Below, piece after piece: positions 18,161-23,444 of a DNA stretch of 64,000 nt. The translations under genes were made by a program, and so were the position numbers. Below the pieces are notes generated by a model that saw nothing but the letters and a program-made list of their open reading frames with translations, was not told the DNA's origin and did no database searches. This DNA comes from Prochlorococcus sp. AG-402-I21 (GTDB lineage: Bacteria; Cyanobacteriota; Cyanobacteriia; PCC-6307; Cyanobiaceae): the NCBI GenBank assembly GCA_003216955.1, contig QCHZ01000005.1, forward strand, positions 42,708-106,707, given 5' to 3'. How positions within the stretch are numbered: the first letter of the stretch is position 1; each line of letters opens with the position of its first letter.

Positions 18161-18258
18161 ACAAAGTTACCAATTAGAGAGTCAGCTAAAAAAGTGCAAA
18201 CAACAAAAGCGAAAGTCATCGCTAGTGGTTTTTGAAACAAATCATTAGAAGAGTTCAT
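18157..18258 (-). CDS. Small membrane protein, 33 residues
   Basis: Not recognised. MNSSNDLFQKPLAMTFAF is followed by VVCTFLADSLIGNFV, one short transmembrane segment. The pattern of basic residue, Pro-Leu, Met, hydrophobic, Cys resembles the 38-residue gene 9 bp upstream, suggesting an old duplication. It overlaps the next gene by ATGA. Confidence 0.5.
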   Translation of the reverse strand: MNSSNDLFQKPLAMTFAFVVCTFLADSLIGNFV

Positions 18259-18267
18259 TGGATTTTT

Positions 18268-18384
18268 TTAGTAGTGACCAATTGAGCTAACGAAGCATGC
18301 TAAAGCTCCGCAATAAATAAAAAACAAACTCATTTCTAATGGTCTGCGACTAAAAAATGAGAGGTAGAAAGTAGTTGATTTCAT
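18268..18384 (-). CDS. Small membrane protein, 38 residues
   Basis: Not recognised. MKSTTFYLSFFSRRPLEMSL precedes a hydrophobic stretch FFIYCGALACFVSSI and ends GHY. It shares the arrangement R/K-Pro-Leu-x-Met and a central Cys with the neighbouring 33-residue protein. Confidence 0.5.
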   Translation of the reverse strand: MKSTTFYLSFFSRRPLEMSLFFIYCGALACFVSSIGHY

Positions 18385-18392
18385 GTGGGTAG

Positions 18393-18500
18393 CTAAAACA
18401 ATTTAAAAAGATTGTTTGCTTTTTTCTTTGCTGCTTTTTGTATACGGCAAAGCTCAGTCATCTCTGGTTTAGGGATGCTGAAAGGGGTAAACAATTTCAT
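18393..18500 (-). CDS. Small basic protein, 35 residues
   Basis: Not recognised. MKLFTPFSIPKPEMTELCRI is followed by QKAAKKKANNLFKLF. It is lysine-rich with no membrane segment. GGGAGA lies 4 bp before the ATG. It is the most upstream gene of the minus-strand run of small genes. Confidence 0.5.
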   Translation of the reverse strand: MKLFTPFSIPKPEMTELCRIQKAAKKKANNLFKLF

Positions 18501-18640
18501 AAAATCTCCCTGATACTTATATGTTTTAGGGCATTTAGAGGTTCTCTAGATGTGTAGAACCCCCTAATAAAAAGTCGTACTTTTACTACAACGCACTACC
18601 TTTATAGCTTCTTATTATTGGAAGAATTTTTTGATCAACT

Positions 18641-18733
18641 ATGTTTACGCCATATCACGCAATAATGTTTGGGATACTGTTAATAGTTAGCTCTGCCTCA
18701 ATTTTTCAAATGTCTGCAGCAGAACCTAGTTAG
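18641..18733 (+). CDS. Small hydrophobic protein, 30 residues
   Basis: Not recognised. MFTPYHAIMFGILLIVSSAS continues to IFQMSAAEPS. It has one hydrophobic segment and a short polar tail. It is either a single-helix membrane protein or a short secreted peptide with an Ala-type cleavage site. Confidence 0.4.
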   Translation: MFTPYHAIMFGILLIVSSASIFQMSAAEPS

Positions 18734-18748
18734 TCATAACAAGTCTAA

Positions 18749-18967
18749 CTAATATTATTTAGAATCATTTTCACTTGTCCTTACTTATCCATACATGAGT
18801 ATGAAAAGGAACTAAATACATTTAATCATTTTGCAGTTCCAATCCTGGGAAATGCGAAACAGCTTTTATATCCAGAAAGGAATCAATGGGTAAAAGAATT
18901 ATTTAATCATCTTATGTTTATAGTTAACCGAACGAATAAATCTCATGAAACACGTTTTATTCTCTGA
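18749..18967 (+). pseudogene. Open frame without a usable start, possible gene remnant
   Basis: A 72-codon open frame reads plausibly as protein: IHEYEKELNTFNHFAVPILG, then NAKQLLYPERNQWVKELFNH and LMFIVNRTN. It has no ATG, GTG or TTG before the protein-like part; the first ATG is 17 codons from the stop. It is either a decayed gene that has lost its 5' end or a gene using a rare start. I do not recognise the family. Confidence 0.25.
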
Positions 18968-18992
18968 TCATATTTATATTCGAATTAAATCA

Positions 18993-19166
18993 ATGAAAAA
19001 ATTAATTCCATTATTATTTCTCTCATCTGCAACTCTTTACTCCACGATTGGTACATTACCTGTTAGTGCTATGGGCTGCAATTCATCTGCCAACAAAGCC
19101 GAGGTGGTTTGTGCTGAAAGTGATTTTGATTGTGAAAAGAAACTAATAGAAGATCGAATCAATTAA
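18993..19166 (+). CDS. Small secreted cysteine-containing protein, 57 residues
   Basis: Not recognised. MKKLIPLLFLSSATLYSTIG followed by TLPVSA is a clear Sec signal peptide with a likely cut after Ala. The mature part of about 31 residues has three cysteines (MGCNSS, VVCAES, FDCEKK) and is acidic. I placed the start at ATG 18993 because upstream in-frame codons put polar residues before the signal peptide. Confidence 0.6.
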   Translation: MKKLIPLLFLSSATLYSTIGTLPVSAMGCNSSANKAEVVCAESDFDCEKKLIEDRIN

Positions 19167-19170
19167 AAAA

Positions 19171-19302
19171 ATGTTAATTTACATCCCTGATTTTTACGAA
19201 TCAATTGTCGAAGCCTGTGAGCGTGGTGAACTCTGGGAGGTTGAACCACCTTCTATTATTCCTACTCAATTAGAAATTGATTTTAACCTTGATCATGCTT
19301 AG
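19171..19302 (+). CDS. Small acidic protein, 43 residues
   Basis: Not recognised. MLIYIPDFYESIVEACERGE is followed by LWEVEPPSIIPTQLEIDFNL and DHA. No membrane segment. It begins 4 bp after the secreted protein and overlaps the next gene by 8 bp, so it is probably part of a three-gene unit. Confidence 0.5.
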   Translation: MLIYIPDFYESIVEACERGELWEVEPPSIIPTQLEIDFNLDHA

Positions 19303-19435
19303 CCAATTAATCGTTATTTGTTCAGCAGGTTTGCTTGCCCTGGGTGGCATATGGGTATTGATCTCAGGTTTTGATGATGACGATAATGATGGAGATGGCA
19401 TGACTTTCCCAGAGTTACAAGGATTGGGGACTTAG
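19295..19435 (+). CDS. Small membrane protein with an acidic loop, 46 residues
   Basis: Not recognised. The helix MLSQLIVICSAGLLALGGIW with VLISG is followed by FDDDDNDGDGMTFPELQGLG. The Asp/Asn run DDDDNDGDGMTFPEL resembles one EF-hand loop (DxDxDG followed by a hydrophobic residue and a glutamate), so calcium binding is possible. Confidence 0.5.
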   Translation: MLSQLIVICSAGLLALGGIWVLISGFDDDDNDGDGMTFPELQGLGT

Positions 19436-19512
19436 TCACCGAAATAATCTTTTTAAAGGTCTACTTAATGTTGCTTTTTCTAATAAAGTGAAAGCGAAAA
19501 GAAAAGTCTCCT

Positions 19513-19644
19513 ATGGCTAATATTAAATTAAATTCTGGTTCAGATGATGTAGGAACCAAATTCAAGATCATTGGAATTTCAGTTACCTTAGGCTTAAATG
19601 CAATCGTTTTTATTTGGTATTTTTTCTTTGCAGGTCTTACCTAA
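19513..19644 (+). CDS. Small single-helix membrane protein, 43 residues
   Basis: Not recognised. Polar N-terminus MANIKLNSGSDDVGTKFK, then one transmembrane helix IIGISVTLGLNAIVFIWYFF and FAGLT. The layout is like that of small photosystem or Hli-associated proteins, without a diagnostic motif. Confidence 0.55.
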   Translation: MANIKLNSGSDDVGTKFKIIGISVTLGLNAIVFIWYFFFAGLT

Positions 19645-19697
19645 GTCTTGTTTTAATCGATTATTTGTCTATTGATATAGAAGGGTGATTTAAAAAT

Positions 19698-19871
19698 GTG
19701 GTCAAAGAAATTACTATCTACGAAACTTTTGATGGGTCAAGGTTTGACTCTCTTCACGAAGCCAATAATTACGAAGATCGTTTAAAGAATCAGGCCATAA
19801 GATCGTTATGCAATCACGACTATGACGAATGGGAAGACTATATGTTCACTCTGTCTAAGGAAAACAGCTAA
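19698..19871 (+). CDS. Small acidic soluble protein, 57 residues
   Basis: Not recognised. VKEITIYETFDGSRFDSLHE continues ANNYEDRLKNQAIRSLCNHD and YDEWEDYMF. The pattern 'beta strand, D-G-x-x-F-x-S-x-x-E-A' is common in small phage-like or regulatory proteins. The GTG at 19698 is favoured over an ATG in another frame at 19696, which would give a basic peptide of lower plausibility. Confidence 0.5.
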   Translation: MVKEITIYETFDGSRFDSLHEANNYEDRLKNQAIRSLCNHDYDEWEDYMFTLSKENS

Positions 19872-19965
19872 AAAAGGATTTCATTTCTCCATCGCTAAAC
19901 AGGATTAGGAGTTATGCCGTAAATATCAACAATCTTTTCCCAACTTCATAAAAACCCTTATGGCT

Positions 19966-20247
19966 TTAATTCTTGAAATCTACAAATTGATTGATAACTG
20001 CTTTAAAACTAGAAATCCATCTACCTATTCTTGATGAAGAAGTAAGAGATTTAGTTAAAAGTTCTATTTGTTCTTGTCTCTCTTTGTATTTAACTTCCAG
20101 TTCGTTTTTTGCAATAGTAAGGTTTTCTTGTTGAATAGAGCAATCATTCTTTCCTTCCCAGTCGTTGATACTTGCTTCTAATTCTTCAATACTCATAGTC
20201 CTGTACTTGCTGATAAGTATTTTTAAATCATCAGGTTCGGGACGCAT
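19966..20247 (-). CDS. Hypothetical coiled-coil protein, 93 residues
   Basis: Not recognised. MRPEPDDLKILISKYRTMSI is followed by EELEASINDWEGKNDC and a long charged helix (NELEVKYKERQEQIELLTKS), ending SFKAVINQFVDFKN. It is probably a soluble helical protein. It is isolated from its neighbours and has a reasonable length, so I keep it at moderate confidence. Confidence 0.5.
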   Translation of the reverse strand: MRPEPDDLKILISKYRTMSIEELEASINDWEGKNDCSIQQENLTIAKNELEVKYKERQEQIELLTKSLTSSSRIGRWISSFKAVINQFVDFKN

Positions 20248-20399
20248 GAAAAGTGATTTATTAACTAACGAAATCTAACTTGTAAAAAAAATTTCAAGGA
20301 TGGGTAAACACACTCGTGTTTGGGCTATTTATACTTATCAGGATCATCAGTGGATCTAATCATTTGGATAGAGATCTCTCTAATTATTAGCTGTCATTG

Positions 20400-20471
20400 G
20401 TGTTTGAGGTTTATATCTATCAAGGATTAGAAGAAGCCGTACCGGACCGAATCTTTACCTTAGAAAGCTGA
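20400..20471 (+). CDS. Possible micropeptide before the hli array, 23 residues
   Basis: GTG at 20400 (TTG one codon upstream) reads VFEVYIYQGLEEAVPDRIFT and LES. Its stop TGA overlaps an ATG at 20471 that is in frame with the first hli gene, as if it were a leader peptide. Very short, so low confidence. Confidence 0.22.
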   Translation: MFEVYIYQGLEEAVPDRIFTLES

Positions 20472-20506
20472 TGCTTTACATTTCTTTACATAAATTATTT
20501 TCAGTA

Positions 20507-20722
20507 ATGACTTCTTCTTCTTCTTCTTCTTCTTCTCAGGTAATCACTGAGTACGGCAAGCAAAACATCTTTGGCCGTGAAACACAGCCACAGCTTGTCG
20601 AGGATTACACAAGTTATCCAGAAGAAGCAGAAAAGACAAATGGTCGTTGGGCAATGGTTGGCTTTTTTAGTCTTCTCGTTTCTTACTTCACAACTGGTCA
20701 AATCATTCCTGGAATCTTTTGA
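20507..20722 (+). CDS. hli: High-light-inducible protein (Hli), 71 residues
   Basis: First gene of a six-gene hli array. Eight serines (MTSSSSSSSSQ) lead into VITEYGKQNIFGRETQPQLV, a common N-terminal block in longer Prochlorococcus Hli proteins. The chlorophyll-binding helix follows: EKTNGRWAMVGFFSLLVSYF with TTGQIIPGIF. Hli proteins bind chlorophyll and carotenoid and protect photosystems under stress. An upstream in-frame ATG at 20471 would add 12 residues; I prefer 20507. The serine run is encoded by a TCT trinucleotide repeat. Confidence 0.9.
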   Translation: MTSSSSSSSSQVITEYGKQNIFGRETQPQLVEDYTSYPEEAEKTNGRWAMVGFFSLLVSYFTTGQIIPGIF

Positions 20723-20883
20723 CTTCTGAATCGCCTTCTGCATCTGGCAACTACGTCAACGTAGTTGAGAAGTTCAAACCAGAAGACGCCGAGAAAACGA
20801 ATGGACGCTGGGCAATGCTCGGCATGATGGCTCTACTCGGTGCCTACTCAATAACCCACCAAATCATTCCTGGAATCTTCTAA
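20719..20883 (+). CDS. hli: High-light-inducible protein (Hli), 54 residues
   Basis: Second gene of the array. The TTG start (20719) overlaps the TGA stop of the previous gene as TTGA. N-terminal TSESPSASGNYVNVVEKFKP, then EKTNGRWAMLGMMALLGAYS and ITHQIIPGIF. The chlorophyll motif ExxNGRxAM is intact, but the C-terminal TGQ is replaced by THQ. Confidence 0.88.
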   Translation: MTSESPSASGNYVNVVEKFKPEDAEKTNGRWAMLGMMALLGAYSITHQIIPGIF

Positions 20884-20894
20884 AACAATTAATT

Positions 20895-21014
20895 ATGCAA
20901 CCATCTAACAAAACAATCCTAGAAAGAAGCATCGGCAGACCAGCCATGATGGCCTTCGTTCTACTAACAGGTATCTACTTAACAACCGGTCAACTTATCC
21001 CAGGTGTCGTTTAA
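20895..21014 (+). CDS. hli: High-light-inducible protein (Hli), 39 residues
   Basis: Third gene, a short form: MQPSNKTILERSIGRPAMMA, then FVLLTGIYLTTGQLIPGVV. The motif reads ERSIGRPAM, so the asparagine of ExxNGR is replaced by isoleucine. The stop and the next ATG overlap as TAATG. Confidence 0.88.
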   Translation: MQPSNKTILERSIGRPAMMAFVLLTGIYLTTGQLIPGVV

Positions 21015-21160
21015 TGATTACTCAAAACAACAACAACAGAAACATTGATCCTGAAAAGGTAACTGCAGAAAGACTTAACGGTTATGCAGCATTATTTGGA
21101 TGCATCGCTCTAGTCGGTGCCTATGCCACAACAGGTCAAATCATCCCAGGTTTCGTGTAA
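21014..21160 (+). CDS. hli: High-light-inducible protein (Hli), 48 residues, altered motif
   Basis: Fourth gene: MITQNNNNRNIDPEKVTAER, then LNGYAALFGCIALVGAYATT and GQIIPGFV. The usual NGRxAM is NGYAAL here, so the arginine that pairs with the glutamate ligand of chlorophyll is tyrosine. It starts on the last base of the previous stop (TAATG) and ends in the same way. Confidence 0.88.
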   Translation: MITQNNNNRNIDPEKVTAERLNGYAALFGCIALVGAYATTGQIIPGFV

Positions 21161-21306
21161 TGAAAAATCAAACCACTGAAACGTCAAGAGTAGAAGAAGG
21201 CAAAGTGATTGCTGAAAGACTCAATGGCTACGCAGCATTTGTTGGCTGCTGGGCACTCATTGGTGCATATCTAACAACCGGTCAGATCATTCCAGGTGTT
21301 GTGTAA
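21160..21306 (+). CDS. hli: High-light-inducible protein (Hli), 48 residues, altered motif
   Basis: Fifth gene, close paralog of the fourth: MKNQTTETSRVEEGKVIAER, then LNGYAAFVGCWALIGAYLTT and GQIIPGVV. It has the same NGYAA substitution. The frame stays open upstream to 21100, but that part lies inside the previous gene; the ATG at 21160 fits the family and the TAATG junction. Confidence 0.88.
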   Translation: MKNQTTETSRVEEGKVIAERLNGYAAFVGCWALIGAYLTTGQIIPGVV

Positions 21307-21431
21307 TGAACAAAGCAACGAACTACTGGAAAACAGCAGAGCAAATGAATGGTCGTCTAGCCATGATGGGTTTCTTTGCTGCAGTCATTAACTACGGATT
21401 CACAGGTTGGATCGTGCCTGGAATTGTCTAG
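21306..21431 (+). CDS. hli: High-light-inducible protein (Hli), 41 residues
   Basis: Last gene of the array: MNKATNYWKTAEQMNGRLAM, then MGFFAAVINYGFTGWIVPGI and V. The ExxNGRxAM motif is canonical, but the end is TGWIVPG rather than TGQIIPG. It begins with a TAATG overlap and is followed by a strong terminator. Confidence 0.88.
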   Translation: MNKATNYWKTAEQMNGRLAMMGFFAAVINYGFTGWIVPGIV

Positions 21432-21454
21432 GAGTCAACTTACAATCTTTCTTT

Positions 21455-21488
21455 AGCCTCTCCTTTTATTGTAAGGGAGAGGCTTTTT
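21455..21488 (+). terminator. Intrinsic terminator of the hli array
   Basis: Stem AGCCTCTCC / GGGAGAGGCT with an A/T-rich loop, followed by TTTTT. It lies 24 bp after the last hli stop and defines the 3' end of the six-gene transcript. Confidence 0.85.
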
Positions 21489-21603
21489 GACTTGAGAAAT
21501 TAAATGCTTATTTTTAAGAGATCGATTAAGACATGATCGTCTACTAGAAAAAGAACCTTCGCTTCTAATGTCTATCTATTAGCATCTAAGAAATATTTGA
21601 ATA

Positions 21604-21738
21604 ATGTTTAAAATCTCTCGCACAAAGTGGTTTAAGTCTGCACCAGTAGTCGCAACACTATGGCTTTCTAGTACAGCAGTCATCCTCATTGGAGTGAATT
21701 ATGTTGCTCCTGACTACTTATTCATGCCGATGAGTTGA
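21604..21738 (+). CDS. PsaJ-like photosystem I small subunit homolog
   Basis: The product has 44 residues: [20 protein letters not shown], then [20 protein letters not shown] and MPMS. It follows the PsaJ plan closely: basic N-terminus, SAPV-x-A-x-x-W, one helix, an aromatic/asparagine patch, then PDYLFMPM, where PsaJ has PDLLFHPM. The usual psaF-psaJ pair is not here, so this is probably an extra, divergent PsaJ. It lies 172 bp after the hli array and has its own upstream AT-rich region. Confidence 0.6.
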   Translation: MFKISRTKWFKSAPVVATLWLSSTAVILIGVNYVAPDYLFMPMS

Positions 21739-21744
21739 TAGACC

Positions 21745-21768
21745 TAGGGCTTTAAGAGCAAAGCCCTA
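21745..21768. other. Perfect 9 bp hairpin after the PsaJ-like gene
   Basis: TAGGGCTTT / AAAGCCCTA with loop AAGAGC starts 7 bp after the stop. No T-run follows on either strand, so it may be an mRNA 3'-end stabilising stem, not a standard terminator. The heptamer ACCTAGG occurs directly on both sides (21742 and 21773). Confidence 0.5.
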
Positions 21769-22026
21769 CATGACCTAGGTATAAGCAGTCAGTTATTACA
21801 ACGTTTGTCTAGGTTGGTTTGCCCCCTATTCGTCTTGGGTTTGATAATTCACTAGAAAAAAACAATTCCAATCGAATGTTCAAGATATGAACTGGGAAGA
21901 AATTAATATTATCAATTTTATAAGCTGAATATGAAATGAACAAAAGTTAAATAAAAAAGTAAACTTTCCAAACGAATCACAGTCAGAACGTTAAGTGGCT
22001 AAAACATAATTCCCAACTTTACTGAT

Positions 22027-22197
22027 ATGAGTCATTTGATCTTTGGTGGTTTGTTATCAACCCCCGCTCCCACAGCTCCAATTGTAGGAATTGCTTTTAT
22101 TGCTTTGTTTGCAATCGTTGGAGTTATGGTTGGACCTGACTATGACGGAATGAATGCGCCCGCATTAGGAGATCCCAAAGATACTAATCAAGGCTAA
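22027..22197 (+). CDS. Small membrane protein, 56 residues
   Basis: Not recognised. MSHLIFGGLLSTPAPTAPIV leads into the helix GIAFIALFAIVGVMVG, then a polar tail PDYDGMNAPALGDPKDTNQG. One transmembrane helix with a Pro-rich N-terminus. It ends before a bidirectional terminator shared with the convergent hli gene. Confidence 0.55.
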   Translation: MSHLIFGGLLSTPAPTAPIVGIAFIALFAIVGVMVGPDYDGMNAPALGDPKDTNQG

Positions 22198-22235
22198 ACA
22201 TTTCTTGATTAGTAACTCAAATTTTGGGTTGATTA

Positions 22236-22278
22236 AAAAATCAGTTAGTAGATTTTTAAAGTCTATTAACTGATTTTT
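22236..22278. terminator. Bidirectional terminator
   Basis: AAAAATCAGTTAGTAGA pairs with TCTATTAACTGATTTTT across a short T/A loop, with one G-T wobble. A-runs on one arm and T-runs on the other give a U-tract on both strands. It separates the convergent 56-residue gene and the minus-strand hli gene. Confidence 0.8.
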
Positions 22279-22286
22279 AATTATTT

Positions 22287-22394
22287 CTAGAAAATACCTG
22301 GGATGAATTGACCAGTTGTTGCATAAGCGCCTATTCCAGCAACGATGCCTATCATCGCCATCAAACCATTAAAACGTTCAGCACCAGAATTCAT
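22287..22394 (-). CDS. hli: High-light-inducible protein (Hli), 35 residues
   Basis: A seventh hli, on the opposite strand: MNSGAERFNGLMAMIGIVAG, then IGAYATTGQFIPGIF. It is little more than the pigment-binding helix. The motif is ERFNGLMAM, with Leu in place of the Arg of NGR. It is too short for most gene finders at default settings. Confidence 0.8.
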   Translation of the reverse strand: MNSGAERFNGLMAMIGIVAGIGAYATTGQFIPGIF

Positions 22395-22510
22395 GACTTT
22401 TTAGAAAAAATAAACTTTAATCATTATGTTGAATGTTCGAGAGCGGAATACCGAACGATCATCAATAAGATTGAATATAAAAAAAGCTTAATTGCATCAA
22501 GCTTAGCTAG

Positions 22511-22612
22511 TCAGTTTTGATATTGTTGTTTTAGTTTCGTTTGGCTGACTGTTGAATGTAGTTGGACTTCTCTTTCAAAGGTTTGATCCCAGTCATCTTC
22601 CAAAGAAGTCAA
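22511..22612 (-). CDS. Possible small acidic protein, 33 residues
   Basis: Not recognised. TTG start; LTSLEDDWDQTFEREVQLHS is followed by TVSQTKLKQQYQN. The amino acid mix looks protein-like, but there is no clear ribosome binding site and the only start is a TTG. Confidence 0.35.
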   Translation of the reverse strand: MTSLEDDWDQTFEREVQLHSTVSQTKLKQQYQN

Positions 22613-22741
22613 GCTAGCTATAAAGACGCACAGTGATAGGGATATGTGTATGTTTTTGATTAATGTTTAATAGTGTTTCTATAAGTATTTATTATCTGGT
22701 TTTGTATTCAGATATACGATAAACAAGCTTAGTAGAAGACA

Positions 22742-23170
22742 TTGAAGATGCCTGTGGCCACGTATCTGAAGGATAAGCAAAAGAAAATTGAATCAAAATA
22801 TCATCAAGTTGCCAAACAATTTGAATCGAAATATGAGCTAATCCATCGGAAGGTAACCTCAAGGTTTCATAGAGAAGTACCTGAAATAGAACTCGTTCGT
22901 TCAAGCCTTAATGATTTGATCGCAAAATCTACAGCATCGGTTGAAAGGAAAATAAAATCAAAAAGTAAAACATCTATCTTCTCTCAAACGTCTACTAAAA
23001 AAGGAGCTAACTCTTATCAAGAAAATATTGATTGGACACGAGGTAGATTCTCAGGACAAACAATACAAATCGTTGTAAGGGATGGCAAAATAATGGAGAA
23101 GGTTTTCTTAACTCCTAAAGGAAATAAGATTTCTGTTAAGAGAAGCGAGTTAGGACTACTGTTGAGATGA
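22742..23170 (+). CDS. Hypothetical basic protein, 142 residues
   Basis: Not recognised. The N-terminal helix is charged (YLKDKQKKIESKYHQVAKQF, ESKYELIHRKVTSRF). A Ser/Lys-rich middle follows (KSKSKTSIFSQTSTKKG), then a C-terminal part that looks folded (DWTRGRFSGQTIQIVVRDGK, VFLTPKGNKISVKRSELGLL). No signal peptide or membrane helix. The TTG at 22742 or the ATG two codons later could be the start. It is the last gene before the repeat-flanked large-protein region. Confidence 0.6.
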   Translation: MKMPVATYLKDKQKKIESKYHQVAKQFESKYELIHRKVTSRFHREVPEIELVRSSLNDLIAKSTASVERKIKSKSKTSIFSQTSTKKGANSYQENIDWTRGRFSGQTIQIVVRDGKIMEKVFLTPKGNKISVKRSELGLLLR

Positions 23171-23212
23171 ATTCTGATTTACAAAATACGGTCATATTCT
23201 TACGTTTATATT

Positions 23213-23232
23213 AATGCCGATTATGCAACGTA
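23213..23232. repeat. Intergenic repeat A, copy 1
   Basis: AATGCCGATTATGCAACGTA, part of a longer similar stretch that extends upstream (TTACGTTTATATT). Related copies lie at 26681 and 29216. It is 43 bp after the 142-residue gene. Confidence 0.6.
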
Positions 23233-23237
23233 ACCTG

Positions 23238-23251
23238 AGATCTATTGATAT
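23238..23251. repeat. Intergenic repeat C, copy 1
   Basis: AGATCTATTGATAT, exact 14 bp match to 26638-26651. One copy lies on each side of the 1027-residue gene. Confidence 0.55.
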
Positions 23252-23280
23252 AAAAGAGATTAGAGGGTGCTAGATTTAGC

Positions 23281-23298
23281 TGCTCACGCTTTGCTCAC
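23281..23298. repeat. Phased TGCTCAC pair, copy 1
   Basis: TGCTCAC occurs twice, 11 bp apart (TGCTCACGCTTTGCTCAC). The same pair with the same spacing is at 26604. Direct repeats one helical turn apart look like a protein binding site. The remainder of 23171-23444 shows nothing else. Confidence 0.5.
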
Positions 23299-23444
23299 AA
23301 ATAATCCGCACATAGTTGGATTGATACAAAGTGATAGATTTGATTCCTTTAAGCATAGCTAAATTCAAGCGGCGTATGGGGGTAAATGAGTGGTGGCTGT
23401 ATGAATAATGAGAGTGAAGAAATTTGTGTTGGATATTTAGGTGG

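Noticed and set aside
20306..20359. 19-residue frame MGKHTRVWAIYTYQDHQWI
   Set aside because: Too short and with no ribosome site or conservation evidence.
20501..20743. Arg-rich frame antisense to the first hli gene
   Set aside because: It is the antisense of the serine repeat and the conserved Hli helix; a run of arginines arises only from the TCT tract.
21100..21159. Extended N-terminus for the fifth hli gene
   Set aside because: The extra residues are the out-of-frame reading of the fourth hli; the TAATG start at 21160 fits the array.
22308..22520. 70-residue plus-strand frame
   Set aside because: It is antisense to the minus-strand Hli, whose family is clear.
22692..22904. 70-residue minus-strand frame
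   Set aside because: It is antisense to the start of the 142-residue gene and has no features.
16259..23170. Prophage or integrative element
   Set aside because: No integrase, structural phage gene or tRNA-end duplication was seen; the content is photosynthesis-related small genes.
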